Assembly: GCA_012295275.1 (NCBI GenBank)
Contig: CM022677.1
Location: 8,620,014 to 8,657,513 of the forward strand
DNA from: Chrysomallon squamiferum
Lineage: Eukaryota > Mollusca > Gastropoda > Neomphalida > Peltospiridae
DNA length: 37,500 nt
Direction of reading: 5' to 3'
Shown: positions 36,551 through 37,500 of the stretch, one piece after another
Layout of the letters: each line of letters begins with the position of its first letter
How positions within the stretch are numbered: position 1 is the first letter of the stretch
The notes under the pieces: model-generated
Seen by the model: only the letters and a program-made list of their open reading frames with translations
What the model was told of the DNA's origin: nothing
Databases searched by the model: none
Program-made: the position numbers and the translations under genes

Positions 36551-37285
36551 CAATTTGTATTATTTTTATTATCATCATCGTCATTATCTTTATTATTTAG
36601 AAAATACTGTAAATCTTAATCCACTAGGATGTTTCTGCAGACAGATTAAAACACTACTGCTTTGACGTAGAACAATAAACGAGTCTAATTCTGTTGGGAT
36701 GAGTAATGATCCTTATTAGTCAAATTCACTTCATCCTCGAAGCGCCATCTGCAGCCCACACTCACAAAAGGAACACAACTAATTCTTTGTTATTTTCACT
36801 TTCTATCTTCATCACTTTTTTCTTATTTTATCTCGTTTGTGATTGGCTGATTTAGTCATAAATGGCCGGATACAGAAAAATTAATCAGTACGATTTCTTT
36901 TATAGAGAGGTATTATTGGTGGCTGACGAAATGAATTAATATGCTGAACGTAGGGAAATGAGAATTAAGAAAAGGGACGAAAATAGAATGAAATTGAAGA
37001 TAATATAGTTTACATATATAAACATATATATAGGGTGTGTGTCAGAGATACTCTGTGTATAAGTATGTACCTGTATGTGTGTTGTGTATTTTGCTTAAAG
37101 CAGGTAAAAACCCCTAAAAACGACTACTCTGAAATTATACACACATTACATGACGAACATGCTGTTGTTTACGACAACGTAAATATAAGTTTAGAAATAA
37201 ATTCGGTTTACTACCTACGTAGTATAAGATGTACTAAAACAAAATTAAACGATTAAAACAGAATAAATGCGCTGTTTAGTAAATA

Positions 37286-37290
<5 letters not shown>
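36551..37290. other. Intergenic, no gene seen
   Basis: Unique sequence with a GC-balanced patch at 36640-36780. The short frame at 37035-37256 is not recognisable. Confidence 0.6.

Positions 37291-37364
<74 letters not shown>
37291..37364. repeat. (GA)n microsatellite
   Basis: 37 perfect units; T/C-rich sequence continues to the window end. Confidence 0.98.
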
Positions 37365-37367
<3 letters not shown>

Positions 37368-37500
37368 CAACATTCTTTATTATTTCCACTTTCTATTTTT
37401 CTGATCTTTTTCAGTTTTTCCTTCTCTCATTTCTTCATCTTTCTTTTTTTCTTGTCCATCTATTGTTATTCATTCGTTATGATTTTTTTTTTCTTTTTCT

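Overview
This looks like animal nuclear DNA: AT-rich, very sparsely coding, and loaded with long simple repeats. There are perfect (CT/AG)n arrays up to about 257 bp, (TTA)n, (TTTTA)n, and compound TG/TA/CA/CATA tracts. No prokaryotic gene organisation, rRNA, tRNA, CRISPR array or intact transposon was found. The repeat style and long gene-poor spacing fit a mollusc, most likely a coleoid cephalopod such as an octopus. That placement is inferred from texture only; no taxonomic marker was seen.

One protein gene is convincing: an intronless 407-codon reading frame on the + strand at 30916-32139. It encodes a secretory-pathway, single-pass membrane protein with a signal peptide, an eight-cysteine ectodomain, one transmembrane helix and a roughly 170-residue cytoplasmic tail. 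The ectodomain has the motif order of the GPR180/TMEM145 N-terminal domain: CC followed by YYDD, NNQVI, paired cysteines, FRS, and WYFALSRC. Relatives in that family carry the domain in front of seven helices. Here the seven-helix body is absent, and the tail instead has tyrosine motifs, a PPPY motif and a His-rich end. This is the best candidate in the window for something undescribed. Two YY1-type motifs lie just upstream of the gene and over its start codon, and polyadenylation signals follow it.

Upstream, 26170-30915 contains a possible 92-nt noncoding exon with good splice sites (26248-26339), a repeat-poor CpG-containing island (26600-27340), another island with an uncertain minus-strand ORF (28965-29168), and strong splice acceptors at 29550 and 30602. 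These could be leader exons of the same gene, but transcripts are needed to say so.

The rest (1-26170 and 32500-37500) shows no convincing coding sequence. It holds microsatellites, several diverged tandem-repeat clusters (1022-1222, 1321-1590, 5323-5640, 15210-15690, 18910-19660, 34840-34963), a 25-bp inverted repeat around a microsatellite (22027-22164), and islands of unique, more GC-balanced sequence that may be cis-regulatory. The islands near 9.3-9.9, 12.5-12.9, 13.2-13.6, 17.5-17.7, 21.6-21.75, 22.3-22.7 and 24.3-24.6 kb carry recognisable motif combinations: paired Hox/Pbx-type sites, CRE/bZIP clusters, nuclear-receptor half-sites and an NRF1-like site. Motif calls are by eye and prove no function.
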